A DNA stretch of 50,556 nucleotides from Pseudomonadota bacterium (lineage in GTDB: Bacteria > Pseudomonadota > Gammaproteobacteria > Burkholderiales > Rhodocyclaceae): the NCBI GenBank assembly GCA_018241695.1, contig JAFEDH010000003.1:1-50556 (forward strand), read 5' to 3'. Of this stretch, positions 16,504 through 24,907 are shown piece after piece. Both the position numbers and the translations under genes were made by a program. The notes beneath the pieces were generated by a model. That model saw only the letters and a program-made list of their open reading frames with translations. It did not search any database and was not told where the DNA came from. The stretch's first letter is position 1; the number at the start of each line of letters is the position of its first letter.

Positions 16504-17838
16504 ATGCTGATCTTCCACGAGGGCCTACCTGGCCACGGCAAGAGCTACGCCGCGATCAAGGACTACCTGATCCCCCAACTCGCTGCGGGTCGCCACGTCT
16601 ATGCCCGGATCAACGGCCTCGATTTCGACCGCATCGCCGAGGTGCTGGAAAAGGACCGGGCCTATGTCGAAAATCTCCTTCACCCCGTGGCCGAAGAGGA
16701 CGTTCTCCGCATCTACGAAATCGCCCAGAACGATTCCTTCGTGATCTGGGACGAACTGCAGAACTTCCTCCCCTACCAGCGCGGCAAAAAGGCCCTCGCC
16801 GATCCCCGCCTGCAGCAGTGGATCGCGGAACATCGTCACCACGGTATCGATGTGCTCTTCATGGGTCAGGTGATGACGGACTGCCATACCTTCATCACCA
16901 ACCGGGTGGATCAACTGGTGGTGTTCCAGAAGCGGGACGTGTTCGGCAAGGCCAACGAATACACCTGTATCGTGAAGAAGCCCATCCGCAAGGGGGACAA
17001 GGTCGCCTTTGAAACCGTCTCCACCAGCAAGGCGGAATACGATCCCAAGTATTTCGGCCTCTACGCCAGCCACAAGCCGGACACCCTCAACAAGGAAACC
17101 TTGACGGATGATCGGGCCAATATCTGGAAGCGCCCGATCTTCCGTAAGTGGCTCCCCCTCTATGGCCTCCTGCTGGTCGCCGCCGTGGCCTACCTGTGGC
17201 ATTTCTTCCATGGCGGGGTCGCCAATAGCGTCGCGCCTGCTCAAGCCGCCCAGACGCCCGCCAAGGGCTTGCAGCCGGGCCAGACTACCCCTCCCCCACC
17301 TTCTACCGGAAAGACCAGCGGAGGGCCGTCCAAGGTCGGCATGACGGACGGAATAATCCCGGACTCCCCTGCAGACCTGATTCAGGACTTGACCCAGAAG
17401 AACCGCATCCGGTTGATCGGCACCTGGCGGTTGCGCGGACTGGCCCAGAATGGCGTCATCGAGTGGCGCGATCTGGGCGGCAACCTCGTGCAGGCCATGA
17501 GCTTCCGCGACATTGAGGGCTTGGGCTACACCATCTTCGTGAATACCGGCAATTCCATCGCCGTGATCCAGCGCGGGGATGTTCGCTATGTCGCCACGAA
17601 CTGGCAGATCGACAAGCGGGAGGCCGTCGCCACGGAATCTCAGCAGGAACGCATCAGGGGCAGGCCGTACGCGGGCGGGAATTTTTCGCGTAGCGAAAAT
17701 TCCCAGCCCAGCGACACGGGTCCGCCCGGGCCTGTCGCCTCTGCCTCGGGGGTGGCTCAATCCCCCAGCGCTGTTCTGTTCGCCCCTCAGCCCCTCCCGG
17801 ACCCTCCCCATACGCATGCCTTCGCGTCAGTGGAATGA
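16504..17838 (+). CDS. zot: Zot-family assembly ATPase (pI-like)
   Basis: A 444-residue inner-membrane motor for virion extrusion. Walker A is GLPGHGKSY (about residues 7-15) and Walker B is SFVIWDELQ (about residues 78-86), both canonical for the Zot domain. One membrane helix (LPLYGLLLVAAVAYLWHFF, about residues 216-234) separates the cytoplasmic ATPase from a periplasmic domain, which should meet the secretin. The C-terminal tail is disordered, Pro/Ser-rich, and overlies a strong inverted repeat at 17677. No cholera Zot FCIGRL-type peptide is seen, so the name describes the family and not a toxin activity. Confidence 0.87.
   Translation: MLIFHEGLPGHGKSYAAIKDYLIPQLAAGRHVYARINGLDFDRIAEVLEKDRAYVENLLHPVAEEDVLRIYEIAQNDSFVIWDELQNFLPYQRGKKALADPRLQQWIAEHRHHGIDVLFMGQVMTDCHTFITNRVDQLVVFQKRDVFGKANEYTCIVKKPIRKGDKVAFETVSTSKAEYDPKYFGLYASHKPDTLNKETLTDDRANIWKRPIFRKWLPLYGLLLVAAVAYLWHFFHGGVANSVAPAQAAQTPAKGLQPGQTTPPPPSTGKTSGGPSKVGMTDGIIPDSPADLIQDLTQKNRIRLIGTWRLRGLAQNGVIEWRDLGGNLVQAMSFRDIEGLGYTIFVNTGNSIAVIQRGDVRYVATNWQIDKREAVATESQQERIRGRPYAGGNFSRSENSQPSDTGPPGPVASASGVAQSPSAVLFAPQPLPDPPHTHAFASVE
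17677..17704. repeat. Strong inverted repeat in the 3' end of zot
   Basis: GGGAATTTTTCGC at 17677-17689, GTA, GCGAAAATTCCC at 17693-17704: 12 paired bases with one bulged T. It lies in the poorly constrained tail of the protein and is the strongest hairpin in the phage coding sequence. A packaging signal or origin element is possible. Confidence 0.55.
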
Positions 17839-18006
17839 CGGTCCAACAAAAACGCAGTTACCGCCAGCCATCCACATAGCGGGTCCATCAAGACCCGGTC
17901 TGTGGGTGGGTGGGAATTCGGTAACGGCTTTCAGAGGAAAACTGCTCAAAATGCAGTCGGTTTGACTTTGCCCGCCAGTGACGCGGGTTTCTGCTAGGTA
18001 TCCCCC

Positions 18007-18035
18007 GACTTTTCCACAGATTCTGTGGGAAAGTC
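18007..18035. repeat. 13-bp inverted repeat, candidate packaging signal or minus-strand origin
   Basis: GACTTTTCCACAG, loop ATT, CTGTGGGAAAGTC. The longest stem in the phage intergenic region, with a single G-T mismatch. Confidence 0.6.
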
Positions 18036-18079
18036 TTAGAACCTTGAGCGTTATTGCTTTGGCATGCAAGATGTGATAA

Positions 18080-18101
18080 AGCCCGGCAGGACCGGGCTTT
18101 T
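18080..18101 (+). terminator. Rho-independent terminator at the end of the phage operon
   Basis: AGCCCGG at 18080-18086, loop CAGGA, CCGGGCT at 18092-18098, then TTT. It is 240 bp after zot and just before the right att site, so it would insulate host genes from phage transcription. Confidence 0.7.
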
Positions 18102-18121
18102 CCCGTCATCCGGAATAATCC

Positions 18122-18150
18122 AGACAACATAAACCGCCATTATTTACCTT
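18122..18150. other. Right prophage junction, dif-like site (attR)
   Basis: Shares ACATAA (18127-18132) and CATTATTTAC (18138-18147) with the left site. The XerC-like arm TTATTTACCTT is at 18140-18150; the XerD-like side AGACAACATAA and the 7-base centre ACCGCCA are degenerate. This is the asymmetry expected when phage attP supplies a poor XerD half and the host supplies the XerC arm. Confidence 0.7.
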
Positions 18151-18203
18151 TTTAATAGTGATATCAAACTGCCCGAATAAGGTCAAAACGTTCAGAGAGA
18201 ACG

Positions 18204-18851
18204 CTATCGAGACTTTCGGGAGCTTTTGATCAAATCCGCAATAATTTGATTTCCCGCCTTCGTGGCAAGGTCCGACGCAGTCAGATCGGATGGATTTCGC
18301 AGATCCGGATCTGCCCCCCGTGCTAAAAGCATCTGCACGGCTTCCTTGTGGCCATTCCGGGCAGCCAGCATGAGTGCCGTTTCGCCATTGGGACCCACCT
18401 GATTTACGGAAGACTTGTTATCGAGCAAAAGCGCTGCAACATTGGTCCAACCCGCGTACGCGGCATACAGCAAAGGACTCCAGGAACCGTTATCACGCTC
18501 CGCGGTTGCTCCGAAGGACAACAGTTTTTGAACACATGCCAAGTGCCCATGATAGGCTGCCAACATCAGTGCATCTTCATTGAAGTTATTATTTTTCAAA
18601 TAATTAGCATGGATTTTTAAGAGTGATTCTAGGAGTTGGAGGTTGCCGTTGCGAGCTGCGATCATCAACAGGCTGTTACCGCGTGCATCCACGGTATTGG
18701 GGTCCATGCCGCGCCGGATGAGATCCATCACGGTGTCGGTCTGATCATTGTTTGCGGCGATCAGAATATCGTCATACACCCCGGCCCAGAGAGGGAAAGC
18801 AAGGGTGAGTAGAAAGATCAGAAGGCAGTGGCGGATTACTTTCACGGTCAT
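18204..18851 (-). CDS. Exported ankyrin repeat protein
   Basis: A 215-residue protein. The ATG at 18851 starts a signal peptide (VIRHCLLIFLLTLAFPLWA, cleaved near residue 23), so the protein is periplasmic. Four to five ankyrin repeats follow, recognised by phrases such as GNSLLMIAARNGNLQLLESLL, EDALMLAAYHGHLACVQKLL, SPLLYAAYAGWTNVAALLL and TALMLAARNGHKEAVQMLL. Partner unknown. The start overlaps the tatD stop by ATGA, so it is translationally coupled to the tatD operon. Such an ankyrin gene after tatD is common in betaproteobacteria. The 3' end is about 55 bp from the prophage junction and is intact. Confidence 0.85.
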   Translation of the reverse strand: MTVKVIRHCLLIFLLTLAFPLWAGVYDDILIAANNDQTDTVMDLIRRGMDPNTVDARGNSLLMIAARNGNLQLLESLLKIHANYLKNNNFNEDALMLAAYHGHLACVQKLLSFGATAERDNGSWSPLLYAAYAGWTNVAALLLDNKSSVNQVGPNGETALMLAARNGHKEAVQMLLARGADPDLRNPSDLTASDLATKAGNQIIADLIKSSRKSR

Positions 18852-19627
18852 GTCCTTTGAGCAGAGCTGAAAAGCCGGAAGAAATTCTCCGTAGTCTGCT
18901 TTGCCAGAATCTCCAGCGGGATATCCCTCAGTCTGGCGACTTCCTCTGCCACATGTCGGACATACGCGGGTTCGTTGCGTTTGCCGCGATGAGGTACGGG
19001 AGCAAGGTAGGGGCAATCGGTTTCTACCAGCAACCGGTCTTCGGGTATTAGGGGAACGAGGGCTTTCAACGCGGTGGCATTCTTGAAGGTGACAATGCCG
19101 GAAAAAGAGATATGGAAATTCAGGGCCAGGGCGCGCTCCGCGATTTCAGCGGATTCGGTAAAGCAATGAAAGACACCCCCTATCGCCCGGGCGCCCTCCT
19201 CCTCCAAAATCCGCAAAGTATCTTCGGCGGCATTACGGGTGTGGATAATCAAAGGCTTGGCACATGCGAGAGCAGCACGTATATGACGCCGAAATCGCTC
19301 GCGCTGCCATTCCATATCCCCTTCCAGCCGATAATAGTCGAGGCCGGTTTCACCGATCGCTACCACTTTGGGATGCCGTGCCAGCGTCACCAGTTCTTCC
19401 ACCCCCGGATCACGCCCTTCCTGATGATCCGGGTGCACGCCGACGGCCGCAAACAGGTTTTGATGGGCTTCCACCAGTGTCAGGACAGAAGGCAGGCGTT
19501 CGAGGGTTACGCCGGCGATCAAACCCCATCCCACTCCCTGGACTGCCATGTTTTCCAGTAACTGAGGTATTTCCGTAGAGAAATCGGGGAAATCGATGTG
19601 GCAATGGGAATCAACAAGTTTTTGCAT
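18848..19627 (-). CDS. TatD family metal-dependent hydrolase (DNase)
   Basis: A 259-residue TIM-barrel metallohydrolase of the TatD family, metal-dependent nucleases reported in DNA repair and quality control. The N-terminal DSHCHIDF supplies two metal-binding His; GETGLDYYR near residue 95 supplies the bridging Glu; HTRNA and HCF supply further His; ETDCPYLAP near the C-terminus holds the final Asp. Complete. It follows holB by 12 bp in the tmk-holB-tatD operon. Confidence 0.88.
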   Translation of the reverse strand: MQKLVDSHCHIDFPDFSTEIPQLLENMAVQGVGWGLIAGVTLERLPSVLTLVEAHQNLFAAVGVHPDHQEGRDPGVEELVTLARHPKVVAIGETGLDYYRLEGDMEWQRERFRRHIRAALACAKPLIIHTRNAAEDTLRILEEEGARAIGGVFHCFTESAEIAERALALNFHISFSGIVTFKNATALKALVPLIPEDRLLVETDCPYLAPVPHRGKRNEPAYVRHVAEEVARLRDIPLEILAKQTTENFFRLFSSAQRT

Positions 19628-19639
19628 GGGGAGGCAGCA

Positions 19640-20695
19640 TCAGGCTTGAATCGGGGCAGTTGCGGCAGCAAGCCGATATGCGATTTCTTCAAGAAAGAGC
19701 TGGGTATTGAGTGGATGGCGGCAGGTTGCACGAATTTTCAACAAATCCTCGTGGCAACGCATCAACCGGGCCGGATTGGCGCGGGCTGCCGTTTTCCCAA
19801 GGGAATTGGCGTGATCCGTCAGATAACGGGGCATCACGCCATGTCTGCAACGATTGAGATCACAAACCCATTTTTGGACAGCATCCACCAGAGCCTCAAG
19901 ACCTGATGTCTTTTCAGCCCCCAATTGAGTGCTCCATTGGGCCGCTACCGACAAGGCATCAATGGGTATTTTTGTTAGTGGCGCCAGGAATTTTGTCGTG
20001 CTGTCCGGTGTTCCCGTCGTCTCGGCGGATAAGGCCCTGAGCGGTAACCCTCCCACCAATGCAAGCTCCTGTGCCGCCAATTTAACCCCCTGTTCACGCA
20101 GCCAGTTCTCCGCAATGTGGGGATCGGGACGGTCAAACAACACTTTTCGGCATCGGCTGAGCAAGGTTGGTAATAAAGCTCTCCATTTCGAAGAAACAAT
20201 TAAGAAATAAACAGATGGTGGTGGTTCTTCAAGTATTTTAAGAAGTGCATTGACCGCAGCCATATTCATGGCATCTGCCGGATCGATGATAATGACTCGG
20301 CTTCCATTCCGATGGCTTCCCACAAAAACGAAATCCTCCAGAGCGCGTACCTGATCGATCCGTATCTGGGTACTCGGCGTTTTTCTGGCTGCCTTGGCTG
20401 TACCGGAGCGGTCACTCTCATCTCCAACCCCCTCCTCATCTTCACGCTCAAAAGTCAGCTTGCGAAAATCGGGGTGATTGCCTAAGGCGAACCAATGACA
20501 GGCTTCACACCGTCCACATGCATATGATCCGGCGGGATCTTCGCAAAGCAGGCGTGAGGCCAACGCTTCGGCGAATGCACTTTTCCCCAGGCCGCCCGGC
20601 CCCGCCAGCAACAACGCATGTGGCAGATGTTGGGGGCTGGCAAGCAAAGCATCCCACGTCGGAAGAAGCCATGGAAGTATTTTTTTAACAGACAC
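19640..20695 (-). CDS. holB: DNA polymerase III subunit delta'
   Basis: Clamp-loader subunit delta', 351 residues from the GTG at 20695, which has GAGGA upstream; a TTG at 20713 would lengthen it. It shows the AAA+ fold: [10 protein letters not shown] (Walker A-like), the zinc-binding cysteines C-x8-[17 protein letters not shown] (Walker B-like) and LLSRCRK (SRC motif). It works with delta and gamma/tau to load the beta clamp. Overlaps tmk by about 11 bp, in the conserved tmk-holB-tatD order. Confidence 0.88.
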   Translation of the reverse strand: MSVKKILPWLLPTWDALLASPQHLPHALLLAGPGGLGKSAFAEALASRLLCEDPAGSYACGRCEACHWFALGNHPDFRKLTFEREDEEGVGDESDRSGTAKAARKTPSTQIRIDQVRALEDFVFVGSHRNGSRVIIIDPADAMNMAAVNALLKILEEPPPSVYFLIVSSKWRALLPTLLSRCRKVLFDRPDPHIAENWLREQGVKLAAQELALVGGLPLRALSAETTGTPDSTTKFLAPLTKIPIDALSVAAQWSTQLGAEKTSGLEALVDAVQKWVCDLNRCRHGVMPRYLTDHANSLGKTAARANPARLMRCHEDLLKIRATCRHPLNTQLFLEEIAYRLAAATAPIQA

Positions 20696-21296
20696 TTGTA
20701 ACTTTTTCCTCAAGTATTTTCTTTATTTGAGGAACAGTCATGGCTGCATCGATCTTGCAAAACCGATGGGGCCATTCCTCCGCCCGGCGATGGTAGGCCT
20801 TGCGAACCCGTTCGAAAAATTCCTGTTGTTCCTGTTCGAATCGATCAGGGGCCTGCCCGGTTTTCTGTAGCCGCATTCTGGCAACCGTGACATCGAGATC
20901 GAAAAGGAAGGTTATATCCGGCTGTAACTCACCCTGGACCCAATGCTCCAGTTGCATCAGCCTTTCCCATGTCAGCCCCCTACCCCCGCCCTGATAGGCA
21001 AACGAGGCATCGGTAAATCGGTCCGATACTACCCAGTCCCCCCGAGTCAGGGCGGGTTCGATGACCTCCGCAATATGCTCACGCCGGGCAGCAAACATAA
21101 GCAGAGCCTCGGTTTCCAGATGCATCGAATCGGCCAGAAGAAGACTCCGCAGTTTTTCACCCAAAGGCGTACCACCGGGTTCCCGGGTGATCACAACCTG
21201 ATGCCCGCAGGTACGCAAATATTCGGCCAGCCAGACGTGATGTGTGCTTTTCCCCGCACCATCGATGCCCTCCAGCGTAATGAATCGGCCCCTCAT
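20685..21296 (-). CDS. tmk: Thymidylate kinase
   Basis: A 203-residue dTMP kinase that makes dTDP for DNA synthesis. Visible motifs: P-loop [10 protein letters not shown] at residues 10-19, the DR motif [17 protein letters not shown] around residue 90-105, and a lid region ([19 protein letters not shown]). The ATG overlaps the mltG stop (ATGA), so it is coupled to mltG. Confidence 0.92.
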   Translation of the reverse strand: MRGRFITLEGIDGAGKSTHHVWLAEYLRTCGHQVVITREPGGTPLGEKLRSLLLADSMHLETEALLMFAARREHIAEVIEPALTRGDWVVSDRFTDASFAYQGGGRGLTWERLMQLEHWVQGELQPDITFLFDLDVTVARMRLQKTGQAPDRFEQEQQEFFERVRKAYHRRAEEWPHRFCKIDAAMTVPQIKKILEEKVTSVC

Positions 21297-22297
21297 CCGG
21301 TTTTTCCTTTGTTTTTCTGATAGCGGGCAACCGCCCGGTTGTGCTCATCCAGGGTGCGTGAAAATTCGCTGTGGCCATCCCCCTTGGCGACAAAATAATA
21401 TTTGTCCGACACTGGCGGATTCAGTGCGGCATGCAAGGCTGCCAGTCCCGGCATCGAAATCGGGGTTGGCGGTAATCCTCCCCGGGTATAGGTGTTGTAA
21501 GGAGTATCGGCCAGCAGATCACGCTTGCGCAGATTGCCATCAAAATTCTCCCCCATCCCATAAATTACCGAAGGATCGGTCTGCAACAGCATCCCCGATT
21601 GCAGACGATTGATGAAAACAGCGGCAATCTGGGAACGATCGGCAGCCACGCCGGTTTCTTTCTCGATAATCGAAGCCAGGGTCAGCGCCTCATAGGCCGA
21701 ATACAGTGGCAGATTGGATTTCCGTTTTGCCCATTCGTCGGCGAGATGTAGATGCATGGCTCGATAGGCACGCCCAAGCACATCGAAATCACTCACATGT
21801 TTGGTGAAAAGATAAGTATCCGGGAAGAACAATCCTTCCGGGTTGGTTTCGGCAGCGCCAAGGCGGGCCAGGATTTCCCGGTCGGTCAGTCCGGTGCTGT
21901 CATGGCGCAAATCAGGGTCGGCATCGAGCTGGGCACGAAACTGACGGAAGGTTCTCCCCTCGACCAAAACCAGTTCTCCCTGGGAAACATCACCATGGGT
22001 AAGTTTGGCCAGCAGACGCAAAGGCGTCACGCCACTTTCGATCTCGTAGCTCCCGGCCTTGATATCCGCTGCCTTGCCCAGTATTCGCCCCAGCAGGGAA
22101 AATTCCCAGGGAGGAAAATCAACTCCGGCATCGGCGATCAAGCGGGCACTGCCTGACAATCCGGTACCGGGTGGAATGGTGAATTCCAGCGGGGATGTGC
22201 GTAGCAACAAGGGGTGGGTTGCGAACCAGGTTCCGGCAACAGCCAGACCAATGGCAACCAGCACTATCAGCAAGGACAAGCGCTTGAAAAAAGCCAT
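21293..22297 (-). CDS. mltG: Endolytic murein transglycosylase MltG (YceG-like)
   Basis: A 334-residue inner-membrane lytic transglycosylase thought to end nascent peptidoglycan strands. One N-terminal helix ([17 protein letters not shown]) is followed by a LysM-like region and the catalytic domain with [25 protein letters not shown] (catalytic Glu) and [12 protein letters not shown]. The start is the ATG at 22297; an upstream TTG is rejected. First gene of mltG-tmk-holB-tatD-ankyrin and divergent from ygfZ. Confidence 0.9.
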   Translation of the reverse strand: MAFFKRLSLLIVLVAIGLAVAGTWFATHPLLLRTSPLEFTIPPGTGLSGSARLIADAGVDFPPWEFSLLGRILGKAADIKAGSYEIESGVTPLRLLAKLTHGDVSQGELVLVEGRTFRQFRAQLDADPDLRHDSTGLTDREILARLGAAETNPEGLFFPDTYLFTKHVSDFDVLGRAYRAMHLHLADEWAKRKSNLPLYSAYEALTLASIIEKETGVAADRSQIAAVFINRLQSGMLLQTDPSVIYGMGENFDGNLRKRDLLADTPYNTYTRGGLPPTPISMPGLAALHAALNPPVSDKYYFVAKGDGHSEFSRTLDEHNRAVARYQKNKGKTG

Positions 22298-22340
22298 GAC
22301 ACGGAGACGAAGCGGGAACAACGCAGGGGATAGCGCTGCC

Positions 22341-22346
22341 TATAAT
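22341..22346 (+). promoter_or_regulatory. Candidate -10 box for ygfZ
   Basis: Perfect TATAAT between the divergent mltG and ygfZ genes, 14 bp before the ATG at 22360. No good -35 is seen. If transcription starts about 7 bases later, the leader is almost absent for the ATG at 22360 and about 28 bases for the in-frame ATG at 22381. Confidence 0.4.
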
Positions 22347-22359
22347 AGCCCACCTGTCC

Positions 22360-23388
22360 ATGGCATTCTTTCAAGACATCATGCAATCCTGGCAAGAAAT
22401 CCTGAATCAGTTGCAAACCCGTGCCCAAGCCGCCGATACCCTGCTGGCTGAAGCCAGAATGGCCGCACATGACACCATTGCAAGCCCCTGGCTCGATATT
22501 GGGCTGATCCGAGCTTCAGGTGAGGAGGCGCCTGGTTTTTTGCACAATCTTTTCACCAATGATGTGGCAAACCTGCCAGAGGGTGGTGTTCGACGTGCTG
22601 CTTTTTGTACTCCGAAGGGACGCATGCTGGCCGATTTTCTGATCTGGCGCGACAACGAGGATTTCCTGTTGCAGTGCGCAGCAGATGTTCATGGCGCCAT
22701 GCTCAAGAAACTCTCCATGTATGTGCTGCGCAGCAAGGTCAAGCTCACCGATGCGTCTTCCACGCATGCCGTCATCGGCCTGGCCGGGCCAGGTGCCAAC
22801 CGTATTGCGGCTGATGTCGGATGTACCTTGCCAGCCCCGCTCGCAACGGAAAAATTTACCCATGGCCAGTTCCTCGGTCTGGAGTTGAATCGCTACCAGA
22901 TCATCGTTGCGGCCGGATTTGTCACTGAAATCTGGCCTGAGATAGCCAAGCGGGCACGGATAGTCGGAACTCCCGCCTGGCGCTGGACTGAAATCACAGC
23001 CGGCATTCCACGTATCGTTGCGGCCACTCAGGAGCAATTCGTGCCGCAGATGGTGAATTTCGACCGGGTGGCAGGAATCAGCTTCAAAAAGGGCTGCTAC
23101 CCGGGGCAGGAAATCGTAGCCCGTACCCATTATCTGGGCAAGATCAAGCGCCGCATGATACGGGCCCACCTTGCAAACGGTGCAGCAGCTCCCGGAACAA
23201 CGATTCATGCACCTGAAACCGGCGAGCAGGCTTGTGGAATCGTTGTCAGCACCGCACCTTCTCCAGAAGGTGGGCTGGATCTGCTCGCTTCGGTGCAGAC
23301 TTCCTGTATCGAAGCGGGAGTTCTGCATATCGGCACGCCCGAAGGCCCTCATCTCCGGTTGCTGCCCCTGCCTTATCCTATGGAATAG
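22360..23388 (+). CDS. ygfZ: Folate-binding protein YgfZ
   Basis: A 342-residue GcvT-fold protein that uses tetrahydrofolate to support some Fe-S enzymes, including tRNA thiomethylation. The hallmark KGCYPGQEIVAR (Cys in K-G-C-Y-x-G-Q-E) is at about residue 245-256. The start may be the ATG at 22360 or the in-frame ATG at 22381; neither has a clear SD. Divergent from mltG and followed by an NRDE protein after 14 bp. Confidence 0.87.
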   Translation: MAFFQDIMQSWQEILNQLQTRAQAADTLLAEARMAAHDTIASPWLDIGLIRASGEEAPGFLHNLFTNDVANLPEGGVRRAAFCTPKGRMLADFLIWRDNEDFLLQCAADVHGAMLKKLSMYVLRSKVKLTDASSTHAVIGLAGPGANRIAADVGCTLPAPLATEKFTHGQFLGLELNRYQIIVAAGFVTEIWPEIAKRARIVGTPAWRWTEITAGIPRIVAATQEQFVPQMVNFDRVAGISFKKGCYPGQEIVARTHYLGKIKRRMIRAHLANGAAAPGTTIHAPETGEQACGIVVSTAPSPEGGLDLLASVQTSCIEAGVLHIGTPEGPHLRLLPLPYPME

Positions 23389-23402
23389 CTGCCGGCTTTT
23401 AC

Positions 23403-24149
23403 ATGTGCCTGATCCTGTTTGCCTGGCGGCACCATCCGGACTACCCGCTCATCGTAGCGGCCAATCGTGATGAATTCCATGATCGCCCCGCCTCACCTGC
23501 CGGATTTTGGCCCGAGCACACCAGCCTGCTCGCAGGGCGGGATCTGAGGGCGGGCGGAACCTGGCTGGGGGTTACCCGCCACGGACGCTTCGCCGCCCTG
23601 ACCAATGTCCGGCAACGGCAACGCGAAGGCGCTCCTTCCCGGGGGGATATGGTGAAGCGTTTTTTGCTGGAAGCGCAAAGTCCTGAGGAATACGTTGATC
23701 GCATTGAAACCGCGGGCATTGAGTACAGCGGATTCAACCTCCTGCTTGGAGATGGCTCCGATCTTCTCTGGTATTCCAACGTGGGACAGCAGCGATACAT
23801 TCTGGAACCGGGCATCTACGGCCTTTCCAACGACCAGCTGGACACCCCCTGGCCGAAGGTGGAGTATTCGAAATCGGCTATCCGCCGCGCGCTCGATCGC
23901 CTTCCGGACGAGTCACCTCTTTTCCACCTGCTGCGCGATGCCACGCCTTATCCGGAAGGAATGGACGCCGATGCTTCGATCGATATCGGATTCCGGAACC
24001 TTCTATCAGCGGCATTCGTTCTCGATCCGCGCTACGGCACCCGCAACTCGACCGTCTTTCTGCACCACCGCGATGGAACTCGTGTGCTGGACGAGCAGCT
24101 ATGGCAGCCGGATGGAACGGCGGGCCAGCGTTCCCGCTACCGGTTCTGA
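23403..24149 (+). CDS. NRDE family protein (TANGO2 homologue)
   Basis: A 248-residue protein. The ATG at 23403 gives the family N-terminus MCLILFAWRHHPDYPLIVAA directly followed by the NRDE motif (NRDEFHDRP), a Cys2 nucleophile-type start typical of NTN-like folds. Later motifs GGTWLGVTRHGRFAALTNVR and GIYGLSNDQLDTPWPKV are conserved. The biochemical role in bacteria is unknown; the human homologue TANGO2 has been linked to mitochondrial lipid/haem metabolism. Probably co-transcribed with ygfZ and convergent with dnaQ. Confidence 0.85.
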   Translation: MCLILFAWRHHPDYPLIVAANRDEFHDRPASPAGFWPEHTSLLAGRDLRAGGTWLGVTRHGRFAALTNVRQRQREGAPSRGDMVKRFLLEAQSPEEYVDRIETAGIEYSGFNLLLGDGSDLLWYSNVGQQRYILEPGIYGLSNDQLDTPWPKVEYSKSAIRRALDRLPDESPLFHLLRDATPYPEGMDADASIDIGFRNLLSAAFVLDPRYGTRNSTVFLHHRDGTRVLDEQLWQPDGTAGQRSRYRF

Positions 24150-24201
24150 ATCTACCCTGCATCTGCGTGTTTTTCTCTACTTCACGACGCGACCTTACCG
24201 A

Positions 24202-24906
24202 TCAGGCGGACTTCTCTGCCTCCCAAAGGCATTTCCCACCCGATTCCTTCCCGATTTCACCCATTACCCGGGCATGATCGGCCAACTCTGCCGCAGTTGC
24301 ACGTATTACCTTGGGTGCGGGGTGGTCACCAGATACCCCAAATTCGAGAATCCGGGTGGGTGAACTATCGATATCCATGATCAGGCTGTCTTGCCCGCGG
24401 GTCATGGCCAGATAGACCTCGGCCAGCAGCTCAGCATCCAGCAGAGCGCCGTGGAGGTGCCGGCCAGAGTTGTTTACGCCGTATTCGGAACACAGTGCAT
24501 CCAGGGAATTACGCTTGCCGGGGCGCAGTTCCCTGGCCATGCGCAATGTATCGAGAATGCCGGCACAAAGTTTGCCGATGGACTCCCTGCCGAGAAGGCC
24601 CAGTTCATGATCGAGGAATCCCACATCGAAAGAGGCGTTGTGGATGATCAACTCGGTACCGGCGATGAACTCCTCCAGTTCATCGGCAATAGCGGAAAAA
24701 AGAGGTTTGTCTGCCAAAAATTCACGGGTCAGGCCATGCACCTCCTGTGCGCCTGCGTCGATATCACGCTGCGGATTGATGTAGCGGTGGAAGCGGCGTC
24801 CGGTAAGCTTGCGCCCCACCATCTCCACGCAGCCGATTTCGATCACCCGGTCGCCACTGCGATAGTCGAGCCCTGTGGTTTCAGTATCGAGAATAACCTG
24901 ACGCAT
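24202..24906 (-). CDS. dnaQ: DNA polymerase III subunit epsilon
   Basis: A 234-residue 3'-5' proofreading exonuclease of the DEDDh type: ExoI DTETTGL at residues 7-13, ExoII HNASFDVGFL near residue 98, ExoIII GRHLHGALLDAELLAEVYL with His and Asp near residues 160-165. The C-terminal tail that binds the polymerase alpha subunit is present. The gene begins one base after the rnhA stop, so it is in the methyltransferase-rnhA-dnaQ operon. Confidence 0.92.
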   Translation of the reverse strand: MRQVILDTETTGLDYRSGDRVIEIGCVEMVGRKLTGRRFHRYINPQRDIDAGAQEVHGLTREFLADKPLFSAIADELEEFIAGTELIIHNASFDVGFLDHELGLLGRESIGKLCAGILDTLRMARELRPGKRNSLDALCSEYGVNNSGRHLHGALLDAELLAEVYLAMTRGQDSLIMDIDSSPTRILEFGVSGDHPAPKVIRATAAELADHARVMGEIGKESGGKCLWEAEKSA

Positions 24907-24907
24907 C

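Larger units (their letters stand above)
11694..18139 (+). mobile_element. Integrated filamentous phage (inovirus) prophage, about 6.4 kb
   Basis: Complete inovirus gene order between two dif-like sites. On the reverse strand is a DUF3693 repressor-like gene; then, all forward: candidate ssDNA-binding protein, two small ORFs, replication initiator, small membrane protein, pVIII-like major coat, tiny membrane peptide, pIII-like adhesin, pVI-like DUF2523 protein and Zot/pI motor, followed by a hairpin-rich non-coding region. There is no integrase, transposase or secretin gene. Integration by host XerCD and export through a host secretin follow from what is known of dif-integrating filamentous phages. 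Nothing looks truncated, so the element may be active. Confidence 0.88.
17839..18139. other. Inovirus intergenic region with stacked hairpins (candidate origin/packaging region)
   Basis: Non-coding DNA at the end of the phage operon. Inverted repeats in order: GTTACCG 17857-17863 with CGGTAAC 17919-17925, enclosing GGGTC 17881-17885 with GACCC 17892-17896; ACTGC 17941-17945 with GCAGT 17953-17957; CCCGC 17971-17975 with GCGGG 17983-17987; and a 13-bp stem 18007-18019 with 18023-18035 (one G-T pair, 3-base loop). Filamentous phages carry the plus and minus origins and packaging signal as such a run of hairpins. Individual roles cannot be assigned. Confidence 0.6.

Noticed and set aside
16504..17838. 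Toxin activity of the Zot-family protein
   Set aside because: Only the ATPase/assembly domain is visible and the toxin peptide motif is missing; it is called a virion assembly motor.
17827..18130. Two 80-residue reverse ORFs after zot
   Set aside because: They overlie the hairpin cluster and terminator, lack ribosome sites and have no recognisable domains.
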